Assembly (NCBI RefSeq): GCF_037975245.1
Contig: NC_092578.1
Location: forward strand, 3,307,001-3,371,000
Origin: Apostichopus japonicus
Lineage: Eukaryota > Echinodermata > Holothuroidea > Aspidochirotida > Stichopodidae
Reading direction: 5' to 3'
DNA length: 64,000 nt
The notes beneath the pieces are model-generated. The model did no database searches, was not told the DNA's origin, and worked only from the letters and a program-made list of their open reading frames with translations. This document shows positions 50,971-61,148 of this stretch, in pieces. The position numbers were made by a program, and so were the translations under genes. The stretch's first letter is position 1; each line of letters starts with the position of its first letter.

Positions 50971-52049
50971 ATTATAAAGAACACATAGATGCAACATTGT
51001 AATTTATGTTACTAAAAAAAAAACATATGAATAAAACACTATATAACTTGGTCTATGACACACTACATCACTCATGTGAAATTGTTTGAATGCCAAGGAA
51101 ATCTGCCATAACAAATCTTTGATAGTCTCAATGTACTTTCCAAACTTCCTGGTGACCTCATTTGATGATTTTTTCAGGGAAAAAAACAACATAAAGGAAA
51201 CATAATGTTATCAGTAATGATGGTAATCGGTCTGGTCTGGTTTGAAAAGTATTGCCACGACACAGACTTGATGTTGGGCAAAAGGGATGGGGAAGTGGGG
51301 GGAGGGGTAGGGGCTTGGAGAATCCTCATCCTCCTGGCGACGACACTATTGCAAGTATGACAATTAAATATGTTTCGGCATTGAAGGGAATGTGATAGCC
51401 AGAATGGTTTATATATCTTGTAAGATTAAACCATAACAAGGACACCATATATAGCCTAACAAAGAATTGAAATATATATGTTATGATAACCATTTGGAAA
51501 GCAGAGTAGAATAACTACGGAATGACTGTAACTGATTAATCCAATCAGGGAATTAAATAGTCTCCCTAAGTACAACTTTAAGTAAATTTAACGGTTTTTC
51601 AGCAGCAAAAGTTGTAGTTGTTATATATCTGATGTTTATTATGTTTTTTTTAGGGGGTGGGGGGCGTTAATTCGGTCAATTTCTAACAATTGTATACCAA
51701 ACCTATCTATATACCGGATGTTCATCAAAATAAGATTAATATTGTTCAAATTATGACATCTTCATAAGAAATGTTCACCAACAAAAAAAGAACAATAGCG
51801 AATAAAAAAGAAAAAAGATTTCTTTCGATTCTGAAAAATTTGGTCGCTCAGACGCCGAAATTTGTGGACCTTATCGTCTTCATTTGAACAAACCTTGAAC
51901 AGAAAAGACGATGACTTTCAGGATTTATTGTGGGTTATATTTCTTTTCATTCTTTTATTAATTTTGTTGGTATATTGGGGATTCATGAAAATCTACGAGA
52001 AATGATGATTTAGGCTGTCATTCAAAAGTATTTCAATGCATAGCGATCC

Positions 52050-52097
52050 AATAAGTAGCAGAGGGGGCGGGGGAGGGGGCGGGGGAGGGGGCGGGGT
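52050..52097 (+). repeat. G-rich short tandem repeat, G-quadruplex potential
   Basis: About three units of the 12-mer GGGGGCGGGGGA, giving at least six G-runs of four or more within about 40 bases. Confidence 0.85.
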
Positions 52098-52486
52098 GTT
52101 TGAAGCATGGCCCCTACCTCAGGCTATCGTCAGTCGGGGAAGTTATTATAGATCTAATTTGAAGTCTAAATATACCTCAGAATGCGGCAATTGACATCTA
52201 ACCCGTGACGGGCTTTTTTTGCACCTTTCAAATCCTGTTGTACGTTACTGGATCATTGTACGAGTTCATTTTATTTACACAGAAGAAGGGAAACTAAAGG
52301 GCCTTCCTATGTAAACTTCCTGAAATGACAAAGAATACACACCGAGGTCAAATATAGGCATACCGGTAAATTTTAAAATCGGTAGATACAATGCATATAT
52401 ACATCATTATCTGTATAGGCCTGACGTTTACGAGTATTTCCTTAGCATCTTTTGATTGTTCCTTCGTGCATATAGGCAATATACAT

Positions 52487-52489
<3 letters not shown>

Positions 52490-52531
<42 letters not shown>

Positions 52532-52561
52532 ATATTGTATATATATATTGTATATATATTA

Positions 52562-52613
<52 letters not shown>

Positions 52614-52620
52614 ATATATT
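52490..52620. repeat. CA/TA microsatellite
   Basis: A short CACACA run followed by about 120 bases of alternating TA with occasional TT and TG breaks. Open frames through it are artefacts. Confidence 0.9.
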
Positions 52621-52639
52621 CTTTCGAGATCCGGCTTTA

Positions 52640-52768
52640 GGAATCACAAATGATTTCGAGTTGGTTAGCATCATGCATGTTTGATCTCTAAAGTAAGGCA
52701 AATATGTCACCAAAAACAGAACTAGTATTGTTCGATACAGGTGGCAAACGCCTACAGTGGAATTACGA
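52640..52768 (+). repeat. Second copy of the repeat found at 5880-5999
   Basis: Shares TCGAGTTGGTTAGCA, TGTTTGATCTCTA, GTAAGGCAAA, ATGTCACCAAAAACAGAACT and AGTATTGTTCGATA with the reverse complement of 5880-5999. The tRNA-like part of the first copy is absent. Like the first copy it adjoins a TA microsatellite. Confidence 0.85.
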
Positions 52769-53261
52769 CCTTCCTTAGCCTATATACATGCACGAAGAAG
52801 AACAATCAACAGAAGCTAAAGGAAATACGTCAGGCATATAATGATGTATACATGTATTGTATCTTCAGATTATAAATTTCCGGTATATTAACCTCGGTAT
52901 ACATTCCTTGACATTTCAGGATGTCTACATTGTTGTTTACTTCCTGTTGCAATAGTGTTTAATACATAGAAGTAGAGCAAGTACATGTTATAATATACGT
53001 ATAAGGTACACCTACAGCATGTTACAACCCCGAGTTTCACTTCTGAGCGGCGATCATCAGACAACTGGACGCAAACGACCGCCGTTGAACTTCCTTTCTT
53101 CTACTGCCAAGACGACACTTTGAGATGTGCTGCGGGGGGGGGGGGGGAGGGGGGGGGGACTGGGCGTTGCTTATTCTGTCCTTTGTACGTTAAACTGTCA
53201 ACCTTTCTTTTTCACAGAGGTTGCACTGGCCCTATTTCACGTCTGTGTGTGTTAAAGTTAA

Positions 53262-53634
53262 AGGTTTACAGTCTTGTATGAGGCTAATGCCTCCTCACAC
53301 GACTTTACAACTTAACCCCTGGTCATTGGTAACTTGTCACACCCACACACCAAAGTGTGCACAATTCAATCAATCTCTCCTGGGGCACCACAGTGCACCA
53401 CAACCACGTGTCCCCCGGGGGACTTCCCATAGGGTGCAGCCACAAACCGGCGCACGCAACTATATTTACAAGTTACCTCGCAGGTCCCCATTTATACACC
53501 TGGGTGAAGAGAGGCAATGGAGATAAAGCGCCTTGCCCAAGGACACAACGCAATGATCTGGCCAGGGCTCGAACCTGTAATCCTTAGATCACAAGTCCAC
53601 TGCCTTAACCACTTGACCACAACGCCCTCCTGTG
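53262..53634 (-). repeat. tRNA-derived SINE with conserved central domain, copy 1
   Basis: In minus orientation the head reads GTGGTCAAGTGGTTAAGGCA...GGTTCGAGCC (A and B boxes). It is followed by the TGTGTCCTTGGGCAAGGCGC motif, CACCCAGGTGTATAAATGGG and a long body. A second copy in the same orientation is at 58351-58710. Confidence 0.85.
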
Positions 53635-53936
53635 TTCAATTCCTTTACTATATACCTCCCAGCTTAAAATGTGGCTTATTCTCCCTCTTTTCTGGTTCCA
53701 TACGTACTGTTCTGTTGTCGACAGTTCCGTTTCTTTTTGGTACTGAACATGCCTGAGAGAGTTTGTGTGGTTGTTGAATCGCTGCTTAAATTAAGGGTCC
53801 TCCTGAAATGCCGATGTATACGACTTAGATTCTGGTGTCCGATGTGACTTGGGCTTTGTATACTATTGCGCTGGTTAAACATTTCCCGTGTAAGAGGCCA
53901 CTTTCTGCAACGATTCAAAAACTTTAACGGCATTAC

Positions 53937-54055
53937 ATACATACATACATACATACACACTCGCACACATACACACACGCACCCCCGCATACACACACAT
54001 ACACCAATACACGCACACATACATACATCCACACAGTGCAAGCACGCATACATAC
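53937..54055. repeat. CATA/CACA microsatellite
   Basis: ACATACATACATACATAC followed by CACACA-rich variants over about 110 bases. Open frames here are His/Thr or Val/Cys repeats. Confidence 0.85.
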
Positions 54056-54090
54056 AAACAAATCTATTGCTGACAAAGGTCATGTCACCA

Positions 54091-54335
54091 GGCGGAGTCT
54101 ATAGCCTAGTGGTTAACGCCGGCGTCTCCCAGTCATGAGATCCCCGGTTCGATTCCCCGCCGACAGCAATGTGTGTCGTCTGGCAAGGGTGTTGTTCAAT
54201 AACAACTTCCCGACATGGACGTTAAATGGATGTGTGCCGAGAGATTGGCTACGGTCAGCTTGCGAGTCTATAAGCCTCCATGGCTTCTTTCGCGAGTTCC
54301 TGCTTGCGGGAAGATCACTATACATACATACATAC
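54091..54335 (+). repeat. tRNA-derived SINE, copy 2
   Basis: The head has ATAGCCTAGTGGTTAACGCC (A box) and GGTTCGATTCC (B box). The body contains CGGTCAGCTTGCGAGTC and CGCGAGTTCCTGCTTGCGGG, then an (ATAC)n tail. It is the same family as 50741-50970. Confidence 0.85.
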
Positions 54336-55439
54336 CTTCGACTCTCATGCCAACTATTGCAACAAGGTATAACGCAAACAAATTCTTTTAAGTTTCATAC
54401 TTTCTGCAATGTAGGTTCCGTGACGTCACTGCTGACCGCTTGTATAAAAATATGACCATTCAGTAGACGATGCTATCGCGAATAGAAAACAAAGGCCCAA
54501 CTAATACTCAAGGAAACAGAAAACGTCCTGTAAAAATAAGGAAGTTCACTTAATAAGATCTTATGTAATGATAAGACTTCCTTTGCGTGAGTTTACGATC
54601 ACTACCAGTAATTATAAGTCACGCAAGTTTACGGTCATTAGTATATTGCTACCCTTATTAGGCCACCCTTGCTCCAATTCAAGGACAATATTACTGATAT
54701 TTAACTCCAACTATTTCCCAATATTGAGACATATTAGTTCTTTTTCATATAAACACATTTAAACGGTCCAGAAATACTTTCGGAAACTTCTTCGGCATGG
54801 TAAGAAGCCAACCCAGCAAGAAATAAAAACTACAAGTAGGGAAATTTTTCTCCGAAAGGGAATAAGGGCGGCATCGAAGAACTTAGCATGCACAGACTCC
54901 GCAAATGTGACCTGATTAATTCGTACCGCGTACGAGTTGCCACATGGGTTCTACCCTTAATGCGTTAGGTTGGCATGTAATATACATGTTCGAGTAGTCG
55001 TATGAGATCTTTATACGAGACCTAAAAAATAGGAGCTCGAAGTGTTTGTCAATTGTATGCAAGCCTTTGTACTCACCAGTAAACACATTTCCTACGCTAC
55101 TCTTTCACTGAAGCCTTTGGCATAAAATTGCCTCACAATACCCAATTTTGCGCTCCACATATATACTTCCAATCGTGCACTTTCACACTCAAGCCGCAAA
55201 AGACCAAGTCTTGTTTGATAACATATCGAAAAAGATGTTCTCGTAATGTTTTTCAGCCTGAGGTTTCTTGAACATTGATATAGATTCTATGGTGTATGCC
55301 ACTGTAGTTAGGTTACATGCATAGTGAGTATTAGAGTTCCAATTAAGTGATTGTCAGAGCCGTATACGGCTCTGGTGACTATTAACGAATAGCGCCCTCT
55401 ATATTTCTCTTTAATTGCGGTGGAAGAGAGATCAATATG

Positions 55440-55580
55440 TGTGTGTGTGGGGGGGGGGGGTTATTGGGGAGGGGATTGGGGAATTTAAAATTAAAATGGG
55501 GGCATTCAAAATTGTAACAGAACAAATAACCAATGAGAGATAGTGAGTTCAAACTTGACAGAGGGGGGGGGGGGGGGTTG
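55440..55580. repeat. G-run cluster
   Basis: TGTGTGTG followed by a G-run of 12 or so, then a second G-run of about 16 near 55562-55577. Confidence 0.8.
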
Positions 55581-56292
55581 GGTGAATTAGGAAACCGTTT
55601 TGTAACTGATGACGGCATGAGAATAATACGTCTTTGATTTTAAGGGATCGTTCCTTTGATATAGATCATAGACGGATATGAGAATTTTGATATACATTAA
55701 CTCAGTAGAACGCACCGAATGAAAATCTGTTTTTTTTTTTACGGAAATAATCAAAATTTGACTTCGCATTGTCACACATGCTTTTATTAGCCATTATTCC
55801 CGTTGAAGGCAACTGACGATATCAAACATACAGATAAAATACAATATGTTACTTGACTTTAAGAATCGATATAACTATTTTGTTACCATCGATTTAGGTC
55901 CAAATGTTAATCTCTCGTTGACAAAATATCTGGTGAAACTATTCTAAAAATAAATTCCAGGAGATTGGAAGCAAAGAGACTCCCGACTAATAGTTTGTTA
56001 ATATATATAATATATATTGCCGTCTAAATACCCCGGTCCAAGAACAGAATGGCCAATTGTTAATAATAACATTCTTTCAACCGTTCTGATCTGCCAAGGC
56101 ACTACTAGGTCTGTTAAATTCCTCCAATCAAAAATTCCCTACAAACCTGAAGTGGAAAATCCTCAACTTATACTCCACCCCCAAAGGTCATGACAACTTC
56201 ACCTCCTTCCTCCCTTCATATTAAATATGGTAAAGGCATCCTTATGTTGGTTGACTCTGATATACCCTATTTCTTTTTCTTCTTCAGTTAAG

Positions 56293-56481
56293 TCATCGGT
56301 CGACCCTGTATCCTGACAGGGTTATATCGAGCATCGTCATCCCAACCTCTTCAGTCTTTCCCGGCAGACTGCTGGCTCTGTGTTGCCTCCTGGCTAATTG
56401 ACCTTGTCGCGACCTTTGGCCTTGTGACCCCTCAGATATCAATTTTCCATGAGGTGAACCAAGGAATAAGTTTTCAATCAT
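56293..56481 (-). CDS. ZSWIM2: ZSWIM2 terminal exon and stop
   Basis: Acceptor ccccacag, phase 0 in, TGA stop at 56293-56295. It encodes [13 protein letters not shown] and a Gln/Arg-rich stretch ending [12 protein letters not shown]. It is assigned from phase, strand and a good acceptor rather than from a domain. Confidence 0.75.
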   Translation of the reverse strand: MIENLFLGSPHGKLISEGSQGQRSRQGQLARRQHRASSLPGKTEEVGMTMLDITLSGYRVDR

Positions 56482-59400
56482 CTGTGGGGAGGAGGAGAGC
56501 AAAAACAGAAACAAATGTACCCCACCTATTCTGCAGTCTATGATATATGGTTATGACAAATATCGCAGGAACTTACACTTTGATCATTTACTTATATTTT
56601 AACTATTATTTATTTTATTTCTGTCTATTTAATTCCTGTCAGGATTTTAATAAGACTATAAATTGAAGCTGATTTTATGTTAACTTGTGTAAACTTAAGG
56701 TACTACTTTACAGCACAGTCTCACCCCACCCCCTTCCCCCATACCACTAAAAACAACTTCAAGAATTGCCTTGAAGTCATATAGCATATTTGTTGATATT
56801 TCTCTAAACTGCTACACCATTTGCATATAATACTTTTGTTGAAGCAGCTACAATTCTTATTCGACCAACCCGATAAACAAACTTTGAAAGAAACTCCAAA
56901 CCGATGATTTTCTAACTGGCATGTATTGTTCACTAAAACTAATATGAAATATGTGATTTTTAATTTAATTAATATATTTTTCATTAATTTCTATCTATTT
57001 CATCGTCAACATGTTACCTCACCTCCAGTTTTTCTGGTTGACTGGGGTGAAGTCGATCCGATGGTGTCTTCCTACCCGTGCTCGTACTCCTTGCTCTCCT
57101 CCTTGCCCCCGGGAATTCGTTCCGTCTCTCCCTTCTTCCTCTCTCTGGGTTTATTTTCCCGGGGCTTCTAGATGAAGTCGATGCTCTACTTGAAGTACTT
57201 GGAGCACTATTACTCATGGTCAATCTACTTGTTGTGAGTCCAAAATTATTCTCTCCCTGGTTGTTCAAGGCCGACGATGGGGTGGAACTATCACGTCCCT
57301 CTGGAGGTTTTGACCTCCGACCTTTAGTTCCCCCCGACGGAGGTTTATGCCTTGGCTCGGTGCGAGTTGAAAGCCCGTTGAAAGTGGTCATATTTGATGA
57401 CCTATTCCGATTTTCATCGTGTACATCGTGAATATTCAATAGCAAATCTGCAGATAGCTGACTGGCTCTTGAATGACCTTCATTTGCATATGCAACAGCA
57501 CCAAGTACATCTTGAGCTCCCATATTCCTATTCATTAGTACATCTGCAGATAGCTGACTGGCTCTTGACTCACGGAGGGGACTTTCTCCCCGCCCATAAT
57601 TTGCATATGCAACAGCACCGATTTCATCCTCAGCTAGTGCATTCTTTTGAGATGCCGCAAGAGTGGAAGAATCGATGAAGACTTGTCCGTCAGGGTATGA
57701 CTGGTTGGATGGAATACTGTTAACTTGGCTGGCACTAAACAGACCAGTTCTTTGTGATGGCGTGGCCCTCAATTTACCCTGGCGTAATTGGCCATCTTTA
57801 GATCCATTGTCGCTGAAAGCAAAAAGACAACTTTTATTGCTGTGAACACCTTGGAAAGCTTAATTTTCAAACCAAAATTGTTCAAAACTACTGATATTAA
57901 AGAAATATGTGTCAGTCGTTGAAAGAGTGACATACATTGTAATGTTTCAGGCTTTCCCGGTTAAAAGTGAGACAATCTCGACAGGAATTCAATCTTTTTG
58001 TCGACCAAAGTTGGTTCAAAAAAGCAAAATGTTTGTGTTCAGGGAATGATGTAGTGATCACAGCTTGCATTTCAATCCTGAAAGTTGGTTCAAAAAGGTT
58101 TGAAATTTGTGAATGATAAATCAATTGAAAAATTCCCCAAAACTTACCTGGTTTTGGGTATTTACGAAACGATGATATATTACGTGTTTAATATATGTAG
58201 ACTAGAGACAGGTAAGAGATTAGTGAAATAAATCATCATTTTCTAGGGTCCTCGTATTTAAAAACAATTTGGACATTTCTGGTGTTGTCCCGTCCTGATG
58301 TGACAGGTTAATGCAACCTGCACCTTCTTGAGAGTTATTATTATTATTTTAGGTTTACAGTCTTGTTCAAGGCCAAGGCCCTCTCACACGACTTTACAAC
58401 TTAACCCTGGTCATTGGTAACTGGTAACACCTACACACCCAAGTGTGTACAATTCAATCAATCTCTCCTGGGGCACCACAGTGCACCACAACCACGTTTC
58501 CCTGGGAACTTCCCATAGGGTGCAGCCACAAACCGACGCACGCAACTATATTTACATGTTACCTTGCAAGTCCCAATTTATACACCTGGGTGAAGAGAGG
58601 CAATGGAGATTAAGTGCCTTGCCCAAGGACACAATGCAATTATCTGGCCAGGACTCGTACCTGTAATCCTTGGATCACAAGTTCGATACCTTAGCCAATT
58701 GGCCACCAAAATTCCCTAAGATAACATAAGAAACGTTTAAATATTATTTGATCTCAACAAGTGGAGTGAGTTGAAACTAGACCAAGAACCTTCTTTGGAC
58801 AACCTCTGCATTACATATTTTCTTCAAGTTTTAAAGTTTTCCCCTCTTAAATTTTACGTTTAAATAGAAGAGTTTGAATTGTACCTGGATGAGGCATTTT
58901 GTTGACTTCCAAACCCTAATCCCATTAACTGAAATTCTGCCGACAACCCATCGACCCTGCCTCCCGATCCTCCTTGATCCGTGCCTGGGATCACCCCTGT
59001 TCTCCGCCTCCCCGGTGTGGCATCATGTGTCCTGGCACTGACTCCCGTCACCCCCAACCCCGACAAATCCAACTGATTATTCTGGGGTTGTTCATCGTGG
59101 TTGTTGATACCAGGTCTGTTCGTTTTACTTTTCCTCGTCTCCTGAGAGGCGAGGTTTGCAGTCAGTGGATTCCATACCACTGTACCGTCGACAGGACAGG
59201 TCGGATGTTCGTGGATGAGCCATCGATCGATGCAGTCCTTGTGAAACTATCGAAAAAAAATCCATAAACAAGATACAGAGGAGAGACATTTAGATTGTAT
59301 TACAATATCATGCGCACTCGACTTCAATTCTTTAATATTATAAACACCAGCAAATATGAGAACCATAAATTCTACAATATCTTTTAACAAATATCTGACC

Positions 59401-61067
59401 CAGTATATTTTCTATTTTCTAATCAATTGCACAGTGTCTAGAATACCACTTGTCTAGTTCTCTTGACCTTGATGAGCTCAAATTACTTCCAAGAAATGAT
59501 TATGAAACCATCACAAAAACAATTTCCCATTCAAATCGACGATGAAGTATCATCAGACTGTACTTCAATAAAAGCTAGTTTGGTCTTAAGTGTCCTCTTT
59601 GTAAAAAATAGTCCACACGTTCTCTCGTTTAAATTTGTAAATTTGGTTCACATGAGCTATTCTATAAATTGATCATTCTTCACCATAAAAAAATGAAAGA
59701 AATATTATTGGAGAACAACCACGACGCATTTCCCTGTCATATGTTACATTAACCTGCTGTGTTATATTAAATCATATTGTATCTTTGAGATGGAAATAGC
59801 TAATAAAATACCTTCAGGTTTAAAAATGTATGTACATGACCAAATGACAAGCCTTTCTTTTCCCACTAATTTTCCATTATTTCTATTATTTTTTTTTTAA
59901 ATTTAATTTGTAATTCCATTTCCTTTCATTTGAGATTTGAGAATTAAGTGACTTTAAATTTTTCTTCTTCATAGAATTTTAATTTCTATATAAACCTTAA
60001 CGAGTATTTATCATTGAGTGACAAAAGAATAATTTTACAGAAGAGATGCGTAGATCACCTTATGTCTGCAAGGCAGTCGTCGTGCGACTTGCCCTACCGT
60101 GAAACCTCTTAAACAGACCCGGCATTGGACACCCGGTGAAGTTAATGCCCCTCCTTCTCTAATCTTCTCTATCGGGAAAGACTTGACTACCTCTTCTGGT
60201 ATCATACTCGCTCTGTTTGCATCATTGCTGAAATAAATTTCAGAAAAAAAGAAAAAGAAATTCTTTTGATACTTAACTTTTGAAATCCCTTTCTTATACT
60301 ATATTATTATAAGGGGAAAAACACACAAAAGATGGTAAATACTTTTGGCAGAATAAGATTTAACTAAAATGGTCAAAACTGTCCACTCCATCAAGATATT
60401 TAATATATAGAAGTATAGTACCTACTGCTAATCTTCTGCTGGTAGTTGAATATCGACCTACAGTACTTGACAACAATTAACCACAGTTCACTGAGTATCT
60501 TAGGTAAGCATATTAGGGTCTTAAACCCACAAGAACAGATGCAGGTACTATACTATTTCACTTCATTGCCAGTGGGTGAATCTTCTAAAAAAGTACCTCA
60601 AGAGATTGACAGAGGTGACATGACCTTAAAGGCATTGAAGACTTGCCCCAAAACCGCGTGCCGCCATCTGAAAAAGTTAACTTTCCGTTGCTTGCAAGTG
60701 AAGTTTTTTTGTGTCGCTACAAAATGCAGACAGTAATGTAACGTGATACCTTGTGATCTTTTATCTAGACCTTAGAGTCCATCGCTGCTATGTACACTGT
60801 ATTGTGGGTATTGACTGAAGCTGCATGTATTGACTGTGCACTAGTGTCTAATTACCGACTGTTGCACGCTGTGTGTGTATTTTCTGGGATCGATGGTGGT
60901 GTCTAACACTTCCCTTACACCTCATTCGAAACTAGGTCAGATTACCGGCATGAGCAGTTCTTTGTGCGCGAGTCTCCAATGTCTTTAATGTAATATATTT
61001 ATATATAAATATATATATAAATATATAAATATATGTGTATATATATATGTATATATATATATATATG

Positions 61068-61148
<81 letters not shown>

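Larger units (their letters stand above)
50284..56292. other. Intergenic region between UST 5' end and ZSWIM2 3' end
   Basis: No gene recognised. It holds two copies of one tRNA-derived SINE family, one copy of another, a TA microsatellite, a G-quadruplex-type G tract and several G-runs. An AATAAA on the minus strand (plus TTTATT at 55783-55788) lies about 500 bases beyond the ZSWIM2 stop. If the exon at 50197-50283 is real, the UST promoter would be just right of 50283. Confidence 0.5.

Noticed and set aside
52391-52684. Open frames of Tyr/Ile repeats
   Set aside because: Direct translation of a TA microsatellite, with no other support. The same holds for 53-554, 5484-5759 and 60932-61325.
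57078-57678. Plus-strand open frames opposite the ZSWIM2 tail
   Set aside because: They are antisense shadows of the long minus-strand exon 57023-57812.
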